NCBI RefSeq assembly: GCF_900128475.1
Contig: NZ_LT635837.1
Span: forward strand, 115,866 to 179,865
DNA: 64,000 nucleotides
DNA from: Mediterranea massiliensis
Lineage (GTDB): Bacteria > Bacteroidota > Bacteroidia > Bacteroidales > Bacteroidaceae
Direction of reading: 5' to 3'
The notes beneath the pieces were generated by a model. It had not been told where the DNA came from. It worked only from the letters and a program-made list of their open reading frames with translations, and did not search any database. Shown piece after piece: positions 34,477 through 42,480 of this stretch; position 1 is the first letter of the stretch, and the number at the start of each line of letters is the position of its first letter. A program made the position numbers and the translations under genes.

Positions 34477-35583
34477 ATGACACTTACATGCACCAACGTA
34501 ACTTTGAGACAAAAGCCATTGCGTAACGACCGCATATCTCTTTATCTGGATTATTATCCGGCCATCCGCAATCCTTATACGATGAAGATGAGTCGCCGGG
34601 AATTCCTTGGTATCTACATCTATGCCAAGCCCAAGAACGAGCAGCAAAGAATGTTCAATCAGGACATGTTGAACAAAGCAGAGGCAATCCGCTGTATCCG
34701 TGTCCAGTCGCTTATCAATGAAGAATTCGGGTTCCTGGACAAGAACAAGCAAAAGGTAGATTTCCTCGCCTACTTCCGGACAAAGGCACGGGAGAAGTAT
34801 GAGAAATGGGATTGTGTTTACAACCACTTCGAGAAATTTGTCGGTGGCAAATGCACCTTTGGTGATGTCACCGTGGAGTTGTGCGAGAAGTTCAAGGATT
34901 ACCTGCTCAAATGCAAACAGATCAATCATCCCAATGCTTATATCTCACGCAATTCGGCAGCCGGTTATTATTCAACTTTCCGAGCCTTGCTGAAAATAGC
35001 CTATAAAGAAAAGATGTTGCGTGAGAACTTGAACGACTTTCTGGAAAAGATAGAATGGAAAGAGGTCAAGAAAGAGTATCTGACGCTTGATGAAGTCAAG
35101 AAACTGGCAGCTACACCCTGCAAAATTCCAGTCTTGAAACAAGCCTCCTTGTTTGCCTGCATGACCGGTCTCCGTATCAGTGATATTCTGAAGTTGGACT
35201 GGCGTGATTTTGAAGTCGGCCCAGATCAAGGCTACTACATCCGTATCTGTACCGAAAAGACAGAAACCGAGGCCACCCTTCCCATCAGTCAGGAAGCATT
35301 GGAGTTGTGTGGCGAATGGGGCACTGGAAAAGTCTTCAAAGGCTTAACCCGTTCCATGACCCATCATCCCCTGAAACAATGGATTGCCGAAGCCGGAATC
35401 AGAAAGCACATAACCTTCCACTGCTTTCGTCATTCATACGCCGTCATCCAAATCTCTTTAGGCACAGACATTTACACAGTGTCGAAGATGCTGACGCATA
35501 AGAATGTCACCACCACACAGATTTATGCTGATTTGGTAAATTCCAAGAAGCGAGAGACGGCGAATAAGATTTCGTTGAAATAA
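34477..35583 (+). CDS. Tyrosine integrase of the mobilizable element
   Basis: 368 residues. The arm-binding region (1-100) has the Bacteroides pattern LRQKPLRNDRISLYLDYYP and SRREFLGIYIYAKPKN. A SAM-like core-binding domain follows (about 105-195, ENWDCVYNHFEKF type). The catalytic domain has Arg in CMTGLRISDIL, Lys near TEKTETEA, HCFRHSYA, and HKNVTTTQIYADL with the nucleophile Tyr. It inserts and excises the element by strand exchange through a 3'-phosphotyrosine. A strong terminator follows. Confidence 0.93.
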   Translation: MTLTCTNVTLRQKPLRNDRISLYLDYYPAIRNPYTMKMSRREFLGIYIYAKPKNEQQRMFNQDMLNKAEAIRCIRVQSLINEEFGFLDKNKQKVDFLAYFRTKAREKYEKWDCVYNHFEKFVGGKCTFGDVTVELCEKFKDYLLKCKQINHPNAYISRNSAAGYYSTFRALLKIAYKEKMLRENLNDFLEKIEWKEVKKEYLTLDEVKKLAATPCKIPVLKQASLFACMTGLRISDILKLDWRDFEVGPDQGYYIRICTEKTETEATLPISQEALELCGEWGTGKVFKGLTRSMTHHPLKQWIAEAGIRKHITFHCFRHSYAVIQISLGTDIYTVSKMLTHKNVTTTQIYADLVNSKKRETANKISLK

Positions 35584-35602
35584 GTATAAAGTTCTGTAAC
35601 GT

Positions 35603-35646
35603 AAGAAGAGTCCGACATGGGGTTAAAAACTAGTCGGACTCTTCTT
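35603..35646 (+). terminator. Integrase terminator
   Basis: A 14-bp perfect stem (AAGAAGAGTCCGAC with its complement at 35633-35646) and a T run. Confidence 0.8.
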
Positions 35647-35747
35647 TTTTATTCTATTGTGGCATAGATGGTATAGAAATAAGTACCATATCGAGGACAA
35701 ATGCTGCCACTTTCCTGGATTTATAACATGGTATCTATGAAATGACA

Positions 35748-35755
35748 TATATTTG
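35748..35755 (+). promoter_or_regulatory. -7 box (TATATTTG)
   Basis: TAnnTTTG match 27 bp before ATG 35782. Confidence 0.5.
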
Positions 35756-35781
35756 CGCACAAACAATTAGCAAATATCACT

Positions 35782-36549
35782 ATGAATCAGAAAAGTATAG
35801 AACATATAGCACTCTATTCCCTTGTATTGGTAGGTACTCTTGTTGTTGGCGTTTTAGCTCGGCAGTTTGTTTTATCCAAAGGTGTTGACGATTTCAGTAG
35901 CAGTGTTGCATTTTTTGCAACAGTAATTGTCTTGATGGCGATCTATGCCAGTTTACAGACAACTTTCAATCAGTTTCTGCTGCCACGTATAGAAGTTTTT
36001 CTATTGCGTTTCTCTGCTTTTCAAAAGATGAAAAATTACAATGACACCGTTTCTGCTCAGGAAGCTCTTACAATCGAAGATTCAAATCAGGCTACCCCCA
36101 ATGTCATTGACCCTGCTCCTACCGCTGAAGAAACAATCTCTGAACTTTCAGAATATGAAGTTATGCGAACCAATTCTATCGCAAAAAAGAATCGCGCTAT
36201 TCAAACCAAATTGGAAAAGGTTCTCAACTATACGAAGCAAACAATGGTTGCCTATATGAGTGAAGAAGACCTCAACCGTCTATGTGCATATGTCGCAGAA
36301 TATAGCTCAGGCGATACCTTACAAAAAATATCGCCTGTAAAGGTTGACTCACAGCTTAAAAGCATTGACATTATGCACTTTGGTTGGAATATAGGCAAGG
36401 CTTTTGGTAGAAAGCGTATTCATACTGCCACATTCATTAAGAATGTCTTTGCTCAAGTCCTCTGTGACTTGGAAATTTCAACGATTGAACGTAAAATGTC
36501 ACATACAGAATCTGCGTGCTACATTAAGTTAGATAAGGGAATATCGTAA
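35782..36549 (+). CDS. Two-helix membrane protein of unknown function
   Basis: 255 residues. Two membrane segments near the N-terminus (IALYSLVLVGTLVVGVLA, 9-26; SSSVAFFATVIVLMAIYASLQ, about 39-60). A Thr/Pro/Glu linker follows, then a soluble C-terminal domain (LDKVLNYTKQTMVAYMSEEDLNRL type; SQLKSIDIMHFGWNIGKAFGRKRIHTATFIKNVFAQ). The second part resembles a DNA-binding or partner-binding helical bundle, but no family was recognised. It converges on the retron reverse transcriptase (45-bp gap). Two-helix proteins serve as effectors in some retrons, but the opposite orientation here makes this uncertain. Confidence 0.6.
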   Translation: MNQKSIEHIALYSLVLVGTLVVGVLARQFVLSKGVDDFSSSVAFFATVIVLMAIYASLQTTFNQFLLPRIEVFLLRFSAFQKMKNYNDTVSAQEALTIEDSNQATPNVIDPAPTAEETISELSEYEVMRTNSIAKKNRAIQTKLEKVLNYTKQTMVAYMSEEDLNRLCAYVAEYSSGDTLQKISPVKVDSQLKSIDIMHFGWNIGKAFGRKRIHTATFIKNVFAQVLCDLEISTIERKMSHTESACYIKLDKGIS

Positions 36550-36593
36550 ACTGTTAAATATATAGTAATACATTTACACAAGGAGTACTATAA

Positions 36594-37451
36594 TTATAGG
36601 GATCGATTTACATTTTTAATTGTTGACAAATAAGCATTTATTCCTTGCAATTTATTTTTTATAGACTTCTCTATTGGATATTTTGATAATATTGCGATTT
36701 TCTTTTTGTAGCCTAAAGGAGCGAGAAGTCTGTTGTTTTGACATATAACGCCTGTTATAATTGGATTTTTAGTTTGATAATGAGTCTTTTTATGACTAAT
36801 TCTGAACCCGCTCTTTTTAATGATAGAAAGAAAATCTGGGATTAAATTTTTGAAGTCTGATTTAGATGACAATGTAATATCATCAACAAACATTGAAAAT
36901 TTAATATGATGCGCCTTTGCTAACTGATCAATTTCCAAACCTGTAGGTTTAAAAACCATATTAGCAATAAATGTTGATGTTGGAATACCCTGCGGTACTT
37001 GATATTTAAGTGTTGTTAGTTTGGTTAATATTCTTGCTATAGTAGGCGTACACCCCTCTCGGAGAAACATTTGAAAAACTTGCTTATGAGAAATTGATGG
37101 AAAAAATGATTTTAAGTCAGTTGTAAAGATATATTTATTCCCTTGATGAAAACGAGCATTACGCACATTATTTTTCCCTTGAACACCACCATAAACATAT
37201 TGAGGCATTTCAACTTGTTTTGACATAAAATCATATAGACGAGCTTGAACCTCTTTTAGTTTTCCTTTAGATGAATTAATTTGTCTAGTTGCAATTTCTC
37301 CATTACTATTCTTCTTTGGTTTACCTGTAAACTTATTGAGTTTTACTCTTTCAAAAGAATAATAGTAATCTTCTATATGTGCCAACAAGTAATCTAACTG
37401 CTCTTTGTTAACACCTAAAATATATAATAAATGCTTTTCGCTTGTTATCAT
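36594..37451 (-). CDS. Retron-type reverse transcriptase
   Basis: 285 residues, the usual retron size. Retron-specific marks: NARFH at 98-102 (the NAxxH motif) and ITG at 232-234 (VTG-type motif). The polymerase core has TTDLKSFFPSI with Asp112, VPQGIPTS (152-159) and FVDDITLS (188-195) in place of the usual YADD. It would prime from the 2'-OH of a branching G in its own ncRNA and make multicopy single-stranded DNA. Order on this strand: ncRNA candidate, 73-residue ORF, RT, with 26 bp between the last two. Confidence 0.93.
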   Translation of the reverse strand: MITSEKHLLYILGVNKEQLDYLLAHIEDYYYSFERVKLNKFTGKPKKNSNGEIATRQINSSKGKLKEVQARLYDFMSKQVEMPQYVYGGVQGKNNVRNARFHQGNKYIFTTDLKSFFPSISHKQVFQMFLREGCTPTIARILTKLTTLKYQVPQGIPTSTFIANMVFKPTGLEIDQLAKAHHIKFSMFVDDITLSSKSDFKNLIPDFLSIIKKSGFRISHKKTHYQTKNPIITGVICQNNRLLAPLGYKKKIAILSKYPIEKSIKNKLQGINAYLSTIKNVNRSL

Positions 37452-37477
37452 CAGAAAAAAAGAAATTAGAGAGCTGA

Positions 37478-37699
37478 TTATAACAATTCAAAAAAAGATT
37501 TGCACCATTCTATCAAAGGTCTCATTGTAATTGATAATTGAATTAGTGCTTTTAAAAGTATGACAATAGCTTTAATCCATTTTGTCCACTTTTTAATCTT
37601 CTTCTCCTGTGTTACAATCATTGGAGAACAATGGAGGGAAACTTTGTTAGCCTTCTTCCCTCTCTTTGAAGGCTTTTTCTTTTTCTTAGCCATAAGCAT
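37478..37699 (-). CDS. Small Lys-rich membrane ORF of the retron, candidate effector
   Basis: 73 residues (or 71 from the second ATG, MAKKKKK). The N-terminus is very basic (KKKKKPSKRGKKANK); a hydrophobic helix spans about 43-60 (WIKAIVILLKALIQLSI); a Trp/Cys/Phe end follows. It lies between the ncRNA candidate and the RT in the same direction, where retron effectors or accessory genes are found. The size and charge recall membrane-acting peptides, but no family was recognised. Its first start codon lies inside a third copy of the retron repeat. Confidence 0.6.
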   Translation of the reverse strand: MLMAKKKKKPSKRGKKANKVSLHCSPMIVTQEKKIKKWTKWIKAIVILLKALIQLSITMRPLIEWCKSFFELL

Positions 37700-37711
37700 A
37701 ATTTTTTAGTT
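37695..37711 (-). repeat. Third copy of the retron a-repeat, covering the small ORF's start codon
   Basis: Minus-strand AACTAAAAAATTATGCT has the same polarity as the a1 repeat at 37975-37989 and is complementary to a2 at 37749-37762. Confidence 0.6.
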
Positions 37712-37724
37712 CGGGCAATATTGC

Positions 37725-37805
37725 CACGTGCTAAAATCAATATGGCCTAACTAAAATATGCTTAGACATTGTTTCCATTGTACTCTCTATTTTCACGTGC
37801 TAAAA
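37725..37805. repeat. 12-bp direct repeat in the retron leader
   Basis: CACGTGCTAAAA occurs at 37725-37736 and 37794-37805, on both sides of the a2 repeat. The first copy adjoins the palindrome GGCAATATTGCC (37713-37724). Confidence 0.6.
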
Positions 37806-37989
37806 AATTTAACACTCAATTTAATGAAGCAGACATGGCATGTTCAATCAGACAATATAAAACAGCAGACAAACAAACTATATTAGATGTTCTTGTCTTC
37901 CATTCCGCCGTGTTCCAAAACTGTATCCGCCACATTTTACCAATGACTTGGTGCGATAATTCGCTTTAGGTTTTAGCATAATTTTAGTT
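37749..37989 (-). ncRNA. Candidate retron msr-msd ncRNA
   Basis: About 241 nt on the RT strand. The ends are complementary: AACTAAAATTATGCT (a1) pairs with AGCATATTTTAGTT (a2), 14 pairs with one bulged T. Just inside a1 come AAAGC (possible branch-G context) and two hairpins, GCGA-ATTA-TCGC and ACCAA-GTCA-TTGGT, as in an msr. The distal part, with a TGTCTG repeat, would be msd. A TACCTTTG promoter lies at 38031-38038. The ends and branch point are estimates. Confidence 0.55.
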
Positions 37990-38030
37990 TCCAAAGCCTT
38001 CGTCAGTCTGTCAAAGATCTAATACAATCG

Positions 38031-38038
38031 CAAAGGTA
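38031..38038 (-). promoter_or_regulatory. -7 box (TACCTTTG) of the retron transcript
   Basis: Minus-strand TACCTTTG about 40 bp upstream of the a1 repeat; a weaker box (AGATCTTTG) follows. Confidence 0.5.
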
Positions 38039-38087
38039 TGAAAAATCTCATAATATATTCTATAATCACCACCAAAAGTTATCTCAC

Positions 38088-38137
38088 AGTTATATTCCGG
38101 TGATGTTTTCCACCATCAAAACACCAATTTCCTTTGC
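38088..38137 (+). promoter_or_regulatory. 50-bp upstream element B (mobilization operon), shared with 34391-34440
   Basis: Same length and block order as element A before the integrase gene. It ends 26 bp before ATG 38164. Confidence 0.6.
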
Positions 38138-38163
38138 CAGCGAACAATTAAAAACGAGTACGT

Positions 38164-38532
38164 ATGGCAAACGAACAAATCACTTTTGATAAGCTGCCGC
38201 AGGCGGTAGGTTATCTCACTGAACAGATGGAACAAATCCGTCAAATGGTAGCGGCACTGCAACCGCAGGCTTCTTCCGACAAGCATCGTCTTATTGAAAT
38301 TGACGAAGCCTGTAAAATCACACGAAAGGCAAAGCCTACCATTTACACGCTTGCGCGTAAAGGACTGATTCCGGCTTACAAACGAGGGAAAAAACTCTAC
38401 TTCTATGAAGATGAGCTGCTGCAATGGATTGAGTCCGGCCGCAAGCAAATGCGGGCCATGTCACTTCAGAAACAGGCAGCGGAGATAGTACATGGGGCGA
38501 AACGCAAACCAAAGGGAGGTTATAACTTTTGA
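38164..38532 (+). CDS. MerR/excisionase-type helix-turn-helix protein
   Basis: 122 residues. An N-terminal helix (PQAVGYLTEQMEQIRQMVAAL) likely dimerizes. The HTH_17 unit (LIEIDEACKITRKAKPTIYTLARKGLIPAYKRGKKLYFYEDELLQWI) is of the excisionase type. It starts the mobilization operon and is a good candidate to bind the shared 50-bp elements or to act as Xis. It is followed at once by the DUF3987 gene. Confidence 0.85.
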   Translation: MANEQITFDKLPQAVGYLTEQMEQIRQMVAALQPQASSDKHRLIEIDEACKITRKAKPTIYTLARKGLIPAYKRGKKLYFYEDELLQWIESGRKQMRAMSLQKQAAEIVHGAKRKPKGGYNF

Positions 38533-38543
38533 TCTGTGCGGCT

Positions 38544-39911
38544 ATGGAAACCTCCAAATTAACAGCAGAAGGTATTATCGGCGAGGCTGTGCGTATCGGA
38601 GCCAAGATGTCCGGTGGTGAGTTCCCGATAGAGGTCTTTCCTATCAGGATTCAGCGTATCATCAGCAGTTTGCACGATTGTCAGGGCTATCCAGTGGATT
38701 ATGTTGCTGCGGCTATCCTTGCGGCTATTGGCGTGGGTATTGGCAACTCTCATCTGGTGCAGGTGAAGCGCAACTGGCTGGAAAGTCCTATTCTGTACAT
38801 GGCACTGATTGGTCGCCCTGGAGCCAATAAGAGTCATCCGCTGAGTTTCGCTTTCCAGCCGTTTATTGAGCACGACTATTGTCAGAATCAGGAGTATCAG
38901 AAGTCGTATGCCGAGTATGAACGCACTATGTCCATGAGTAAGAAGGAACGCATGGAAGCCGGTTTGGATGAGTTTCCGCAGGCTCCCGTGCGCAGACGCT
39001 TTCTTGTTTCGGATATCACTCCCGAAGGATTGAGCCTGATACACGCCCAGAATCCCAGAGGACTCTGCCTTTGGTCGGACGAGCTATCTGCCTGGTTCAA
39101 GAATTTCAACCGTTACAACAACGGTTCGGAAGAACAGTTCTGGCTTTCGGTGTTCAATGCCAAGCCTACGATTTCCGATCGCAAGAGTACGCAAAGTTCC
39201 ATTTTTATCAGACGTCCCTATATCTCCGTTATCGGTACCATCCAAAAGAAAATTCTGGGCGAACTGGTCAAGGGCGAGCGTTCGAGTAACGGTTTTATTG
39301 ATCGTATTCTTTTCGTGATGCCTGAATCTGTCTTGAAAAGCAGATGGAACGACCGGGAAACTCCTGAAGAACTGGAAATCCAGTGGCAACAGATTATCGA
39401 CAAGCTGATCACACAGGATTGTCCGCATGACGAGAATAATGAGTTGCAGCCTCAATGCCTGCCATTCGATGAAAATGCCAAGCAACGGCTTTACGGTTGG
39501 CAGCATGAAAATGCCCGTCAATGTGATATGGAAACCAATGATGCTTTGGTAGGTATTTACTGCAAACTGGAAATCTACATTATCCGGTTTTGTCTGATTA
39601 TACAGCTTGCCCGATGGACTTGCGGAGAGTGCGACAAGCATACGATTGACCTTGAAAGCGTGAACCGTGCCATCCTGCTGGCAGAGTATTTTCGGACAAC
39701 AGCCGTAAAAGTGCAGACTGCCGTCAGTCAGGAACAGTTGAGCGAATTGCACCGCAACATATACCTGAATCTGCCTCACAGATTTACAACGGCAGAAGGT
39801 ATCGGCATTGCTGAAAGTTACGGGATGAAGGAACATGCTTTCAAGATGTTTCTAAAACGCCACATCGGAACATTATTCAGAAAAGAGAATCATGGAGAAT
39901 ACAGTAAATAA
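38544..39911 (+). CDS. DUF3987 protein (helicase/primase-associated)
   Basis: 455 residues from ATG 38544 (METSKLTAEG); the frame opens at a TTG overlapping the preceding stop. DUF3987 marks: DYVAAAILAAIGVGIGNSHLVQVKRNW, the P-loop-like ALIGRPGANKSHPLSFA, and the acidic WSDELSAWFKNFNRYNNGSEEQFWL. DUF3987 proteins are RepA/DnaB-like ATPase folds found on Bacteroidetes mobile units beside Toprim proteins, as here. They probably serve replication of the excised circle. Confidence 0.8.
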   Translation: METSKLTAEGIIGEAVRIGAKMSGGEFPIEVFPIRIQRIISSLHDCQGYPVDYVAAAILAAIGVGIGNSHLVQVKRNWLESPILYMALIGRPGANKSHPLSFAFQPFIEHDYCQNQEYQKSYAEYERTMSMSKKERMEAGLDEFPQAPVRRRFLVSDITPEGLSLIHAQNPRGLCLWSDELSAWFKNFNRYNNGSEEQFWLSVFNAKPTISDRKSTQSSIFIRRPYISVIGTIQKKILGELVKGERSSNGFIDRILFVMPESVLKSRWNDRETPEELEIQWQQIIDKLITQDCPHDENNELQPQCLPFDENAKQRLYGWQHENARQCDMETNDALVGIYCKLEIYIIRFCLIIQLARWTCGECDKHTIDLESVNRAILLAEYFRTTAVKVQTAVSQEQLSELHRNIYLNLPHRFTTAEGIGIAESYGMKEHAFKMFLKRHIGTLFRKENHGEYSK

Positions 39912-39915
39912 ACCT

Positions 39916-39976
39916 GTTACTATGCACATTTTCGCAACCGAGGGGTTTGTGAAGTTGCGAAAATGTGCATAGTAAC
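39916..39976. repeat. Perfect 23-bp inverted repeat with 15-nt loop
   Basis: Arms 39916-39938 and 39954-39976 are exact complements (GTTACTATGCAC at the outer end). It lies between the DUF3987 stop and the Toprim start. No T run follows, so it is not a standard terminator. It could be a single-strand origin, protein site or attenuator. Confidence 0.75.
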
Positions 39977-39994
39977 ATCCAAACAGAAAGAAAA

Positions 39995-41068
39995 ATGAGC
40001 TACAGATTCACATTAGAACCATACAAAGGTGTCAGTACCCGGCACGCATGTCCAAACTGCCACCGCAAAAGTTGTTTCGCCAAATACATCGACACGGAAA
40101 AGCAAATCAGCTTTCCAGATTATGTAGGGCGATGCAACCATGAACAGAAGTGCGGCTACAACTATACGCCCAAAATGTACTTTGACGAAAACCCGATTGC
40201 CAAAGAACGATTGAACGAAGAGTTTGTACCGATGTCAAAGCCTCGTATCAGTCTGCCTCCTGCACCATCCTTCATTGAGCCGGAAATCATGAGGCAGTCC
40301 CTGAAGCTGTATCACACGAACAAACTGTTTCAATTCCTGAGTTTCCATTTCGGACAGGAAGCTACCGAAGAGCTGATGTTGCGCTACCATGTAGGAACCT
40401 CGAAGCATTGGCCGGGAGCTACAGTCTTTTGGCAGGTCGATATTTCCGGACGGGTACGCACCGGAAAAGTGATGCTCTACAATCCTGAAAACGGAAGACG
40501 GATTAAAAAGCCGCACAACTACATCACGTGGGTACATTCCCTTTTGAAGAAAGAGAATTTCAACCTCCGGCAATGCCTTTTTGGTGAGCACCTTTTGTCC
40601 TCTGACCAGCAGCGTCCGGTTGCCCTTGTGGAAAGTGAGAAAAGCGCTTTGATATCCAGTTTCTATCTGCCACAATATCTCTGGATTGCTTCGGGCGGAA
40701 AGAATGGAGCGTTCAATCGGGATGCCATGAGCGTATTGAGAAACCGACGTGTTCTGCTCTTCCCCGACCTAGGGGCGACCGACTATTGGACCAGTAAAAT
40801 GGAGATGATTCGTAGCCTGGGAATAGAGGTTTCTCTCTTCGATTTTATGGAAAGAAACGCAACAAAAGAAGAACGTGATGCAGGTTATGACATCGCCGAT
40901 TTTCTGCTGAGAGAAGAGACAAAAGAGGCTATTTTTAATCGTCTTATCACGTTGAATCCGGCCTTGAAAACGCTGGTCGAAACTTTCGATTTACAGCTTG
41001 TCAATGTGGAGAAAGCACCGCTTTCAGCAACGGTTCAACATACTCGGAAAGGACTTTTCAAACGATGA
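39995..41068 (+). CDS. DUF6371/Toprim-type primase-like protein
   Basis: 357 residues from ATG 39995. The N-terminal zinc site (ACPNCHRKSCF ... CNHEQKCGY) recalls CHC2 primases. The C-terminal half has a Toprim-like domain (PVALVESEKSALISSFY with the catalytic Glu; VLLFPDLGATDYW with the acidic pair replaced by D-x-G). With DUF3987 it would form a replication or priming module for the transferred strand. The next gene is the oriT/mobilization region. Confidence 0.75.
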   Translation: MSYRFTLEPYKGVSTRHACPNCHRKSCFAKYIDTEKQISFPDYVGRCNHEQKCGYNYTPKMYFDENPIAKERLNEEFVPMSKPRISLPPAPSFIEPEIMRQSLKLYHTNKLFQFLSFHFGQEATEELMLRYHVGTSKHWPGATVFWQVDISGRVRTGKVMLYNPENGRRIKKPHNYITWVHSLLKKENFNLRQCLFGEHLLSSDQQRPVALVESEKSALISSFYLPQYLWIASGGKNGAFNRDAMSVLRNRRVLLFPDLGATDYWTSKMEMIRSLGIEVSLFDFMERNATKEERDAGYDIADFLLREETKEAIFNRLITLNPALKTLVETFDLQLVNVEKAPLSATVQHTRKGLFKR

Positions 41069-41101
41069 CTGTCAGATGTCTGATTCACTTCTTTTTCACT
41101 G

Positions 41102-41163
41102 GAGCAAGTTTATGCCGGTGTATTACATTTCCCAGCCACTTGCTCACCTCAAAAAACGGTGAG
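41102..41163. other. Candidate oriT region
   Basis: GAGCAAGT (41102-41109) pairs with ACTTGCTC (41138-41145), and CTCACC (41143-41148) with GGTGAG (41158-41163): nested inverted repeats in the 139-bp gap just upstream of the mobC-like and relaxase genes, the usual oriT position. The nick site was not identified. Confidence 0.45.
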
Positions 41164-41207
41164 ACGGCTCCCGATGGTCACAATTATTAATCTCAAAAAC
41201 AAATATT

Positions 41208-41516
41208 ATGGACAAGAAAAATACAGTTACAATCCGTCTTACAGACGAACAATTCGGCTGGGTCAGAGCACTTAGCCGACGCAGTAAACGCAGCCAAAGC
41301 GAAGTAGTGCGTTCACTCATCGAACACGGTACAGTGCGCGAACGAATTACGAGAGAAAATCTAGACATCATCCGAAAACTGATTGGCGAAAGCACGAACC
41401 TGAACCAGCTTGCCAGACGAGCCAATGCTTACGGTTTTTATCGTGTGGCCGATGAGTGCCAGACCGCCGTTCAACAGATTTCACAACTCATAAAACAGCT
41501 CAAGGATGATCGGTAA
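41208..41516 (+). CDS. MobC-like relaxosome accessory protein
   Basis: 102 residues. A ribbon-helix-helix DNA-binding start (NTVTIRLTDEQFGWVRALSRRSKRSQSEVVRSLIEHG) is followed by the MobC-like helical part (IIRKLIGESTNLNQLARRANAYGFYRVADECQ). It binds oriT and helps the relaxase nick. It overlaps the relaxase start by 11 bp. Confidence 0.88.
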   Translation: MDKKNTVTIRLTDEQFGWVRALSRRSKRSQSEVVRSLIEHGTVRERITRENLDIIRKLIGESTNLNQLARRANAYGFYRVADECQTAVQQISQLIKQLKDDR

Positions 41517-42444
41517 AATTGTCAAGGGCACATCGTTTTCCGGGTGCGTAAACTATGTGCTGAAAGAAGATAAATCGCGACTGCTTAAAGCGGTTGGTGT
41601 CTACGGTTCGCCCGAAGAAATAGCGGAGCAATTCGAGTTGCAGACTTTACTGAACGACAAGGTCAAGAACAAGGTCGGCCATATATCATTGAGCTTTTCC
41701 GCAGAAGACGGGGACCGCATCCGTGACGATGACGGACTGATGCTGAAAATCGCCCACGACTATATGAAACTGATGGGAATTGAGAACACACAGTTCATCA
41801 TCGCCCGGCATATCGACCGTGACCATCCGCATTGTCATATCGTTTACAACCGGGTAGATAATAACGGCCATACCATCAGCGACAAGAACGACCGCTACCG
41901 GAACGAAAAGGTCTGCAAGATGCTGACAGCCCGTTACCGTTTGCATTTTGCTGAAGGAAAAGAGCATGTCAATTTTATGCGGTTACGTCGTCATGACAAG
42001 GTAAAGTATTTTATCTATCATGCCTTGAAAAGAGAAGTTCCGAACGCCCGAAGCTGGAGTGAGCTGCGACTGGCCTTACGGAAGTACGGAATTGATACGC
42101 AATGGAAGCTAAGTCGCACGACCGGAGAGATGCAAGGTGTCAAGTTCACATGTGACCAACTGACCTTTAGCGGTTCCAAGATTGACCGCCAATTCAGTTT
42201 TCTGAACATTGATCAGGAACTGAGGTATAACGCTCTTTCTGCTACCATGAACCAGCGTCAGGCACAGACAGAAACCATACGCAAGGAACCTCGGCATGAA
42301 TATCAGCAAGAAAATTATTCCAGTATTAGTCTGGGACTGTTCACTCCCTCTCCTACGGATTATAATACGGAGGAAGCAATACAGGCCAACCGGCTTAAAA
42401 AGAAGAAAAAGAAACCGAAGCGCAAGCGAGGTTTCAGTCTATAA
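41506..42444 (+). CDS. Relaxase/mobilization nuclease (MOBP type)
   Basis: 312 residues. Motif I region MIGKIVKGTSFSGCVNYVL (candidate catalytic Tyr in YVL) and motif III HIDRDHPHCHIVYNRVDNNG, the HxDxxHxH metal triad type. The C-terminal tail is very basic (RLKKKKKKPKRKRGFSL). It nicks oriT and leads the strand into a helper conjugation machine. It is shorter than self-transmissible relaxases, as normal for mobilizable Bacteroides units. Confidence 0.92.
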   Translation: MIGKIVKGTSFSGCVNYVLKEDKSRLLKAVGVYGSPEEIAEQFELQTLLNDKVKNKVGHISLSFSAEDGDRIRDDDGLMLKIAHDYMKLMGIENTQFIIARHIDRDHPHCHIVYNRVDNNGHTISDKNDRYRNEKVCKMLTARYRLHFAEGKEHVNFMRLRRHDKVKYFIYHALKREVPNARSWSELRLALRKYGIDTQWKLSRTTGEMQGVKFTCDQLTFSGSKIDRQFSFLNIDQELRYNALSATMNQRQAQTETIRKEPRHEYQQENYSSISLGLFTPSPTDYNTEEAIQANRLKKKKKKPKRKRGFSL

Positions 42445-42480
42445 TCAATTTTTTATTAACCATCAAAATTCAAATTATTA

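Noticed and set aside
36594..37451. Group II intron or DGR reverse transcriptase
   Set aside because: No maturase or HNH domain, no template/variable repeat pair, and the NAxxH and ITG motifs point to a retron.
37769..37969. 66-residue plus-strand ORF in the retron leader
   Set aside because: Antisense to the predicted msr-msd RNA; no domain and the RNA structure explains the region better.
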